Assembly (NCBI GenBank): GCA_964016985.1
Contig: OZ024830.1
Coordinates: 17,353,691 to 17,417,690 of the forward strand
DNA length: 64,000 bases
Direction: 5' to 3'
Source of the DNA: Anodontia alba
Lineage: Eukaryota > Mollusca > Bivalvia > Lucinida > Lucinidae
In this document: positions 63,739 through 64,000 of the stretch, in pieces
How the letters are laid out: every line of letters begins with the position of its first letter
Numbering within the stretch: the stretch's first letter is position 1
Made by a program: the position numbers and the translations under genes
The notes under the pieces: generated by a model
What the model was told of the DNA's origin: nothing
What the model saw: the letters and a program-made list of their open reading frames with translations, nothing else
Databases searched by the model: none

Positions 63739-64000
63739 ATTTTACAGTTGAATTTTTTATGCCTTTTTCAGAGGGGGGCTCGGTGCACGGAAAAAACAAA
63801 TTGTATGTCATAAAATGTGTTTCTGTTTTAAACTGTCCCTAGAAAATGTTTGCGAGTATTCTGCTTTAGTAAGATAAGTCTATTAATCTGACGCCGCATT
63901 CTGTAGCGATAAAGCTGTATCCGCACTGTTTTCTATGCGTGTCATCTCTTTACAATAAGTATCAATAACAGTAGTTTACATCCTGCTGGATGAGTGGTAA
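63739..64000. other. Intron sequence to the right edge, no gene seen
   Basis: Nothing recognised. Confidence 0.5.

Overview
The window is eukaryotic, and the repeat families point to a mollusc, most likely a bivalve: pearl-like tandem-repeat elements with GTCC-type microsatellites, a Helitron with a molluscan-style N-terminal region, Penelope-like reverse transcriptases, an RTE-type LINE, a tRNA-derived SINE and a large 26-bp satellite. I cannot name the species. There are no prokaryotic features, no CRISPR array and no functional tRNA or rRNA gene.

The only well-supported host gene is a secreted or cell-surface protein with several CUB domains, on the + strand. Two of its exons are visible, 18536-18883 and 62042-62407. 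Each starts and ends in phase 0 and each holds the second half of one CUB plus the first half of the next. The half-domains at their facing ends fit together, so they look like neighbouring exons separated by a 43,158-bp intron. Almost everything else in the window is mobile or repetitive DNA in or beside that intron.

Layout: 1-6145, minus-strand Helitron running off the left edge (Y2/HUH Rep, cysteine-rich domain, three coding repeat arrays, and a C76-like cysteine-protease ORF), broken by a nonsense codon and frameshifts. 6870-7327, tail of a Penelope-like element (PLE). 8880-13698, tandem-repeat elements. 13690-16682, one PLE nested inside another in opposite orientation. 17431-17843, hairpin-bearing MITE. 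18536-18883, CUB exon. 18944-21945, PLE copies. 22770-23965 and 27600-28085, 26-bp satellite. 25650-25868, SINE. 26908-29510, remains of two LINEs. 29545-34260, two PLE copies from diverged subfamilies. 34990-35905, second pearl-like element. 38130-61505, a 26-bp satellite array opened by a SINE fragment, a complete Ty3/gypsy element (41715-55162), a PLE fragment, and a mariner-like TIR pair enclosing nested PLEs. 61559-61948, MITE; 62042-62407, CUB exon; 63308-63738, third MITE.

The most informative object is the gypsy element. It has 1,834-bp LTRs differing at about six sites, a leucine-tRNA primer site, a polypurine tract, gag, pol, and an extra ORF with two C2H2 fingers where env would sit. 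At the gag/pol junction a G GGA AAC slippery heptamer is followed six bases later by a foldable H-type pseudoknot, and the -1 frame opens directly into protease. Despite the near-identical LTRs, gag and pol carry several breaks. All searches that would settle family names (Pfam, Repbase/Dfam, RNA-seq) remain to be run.
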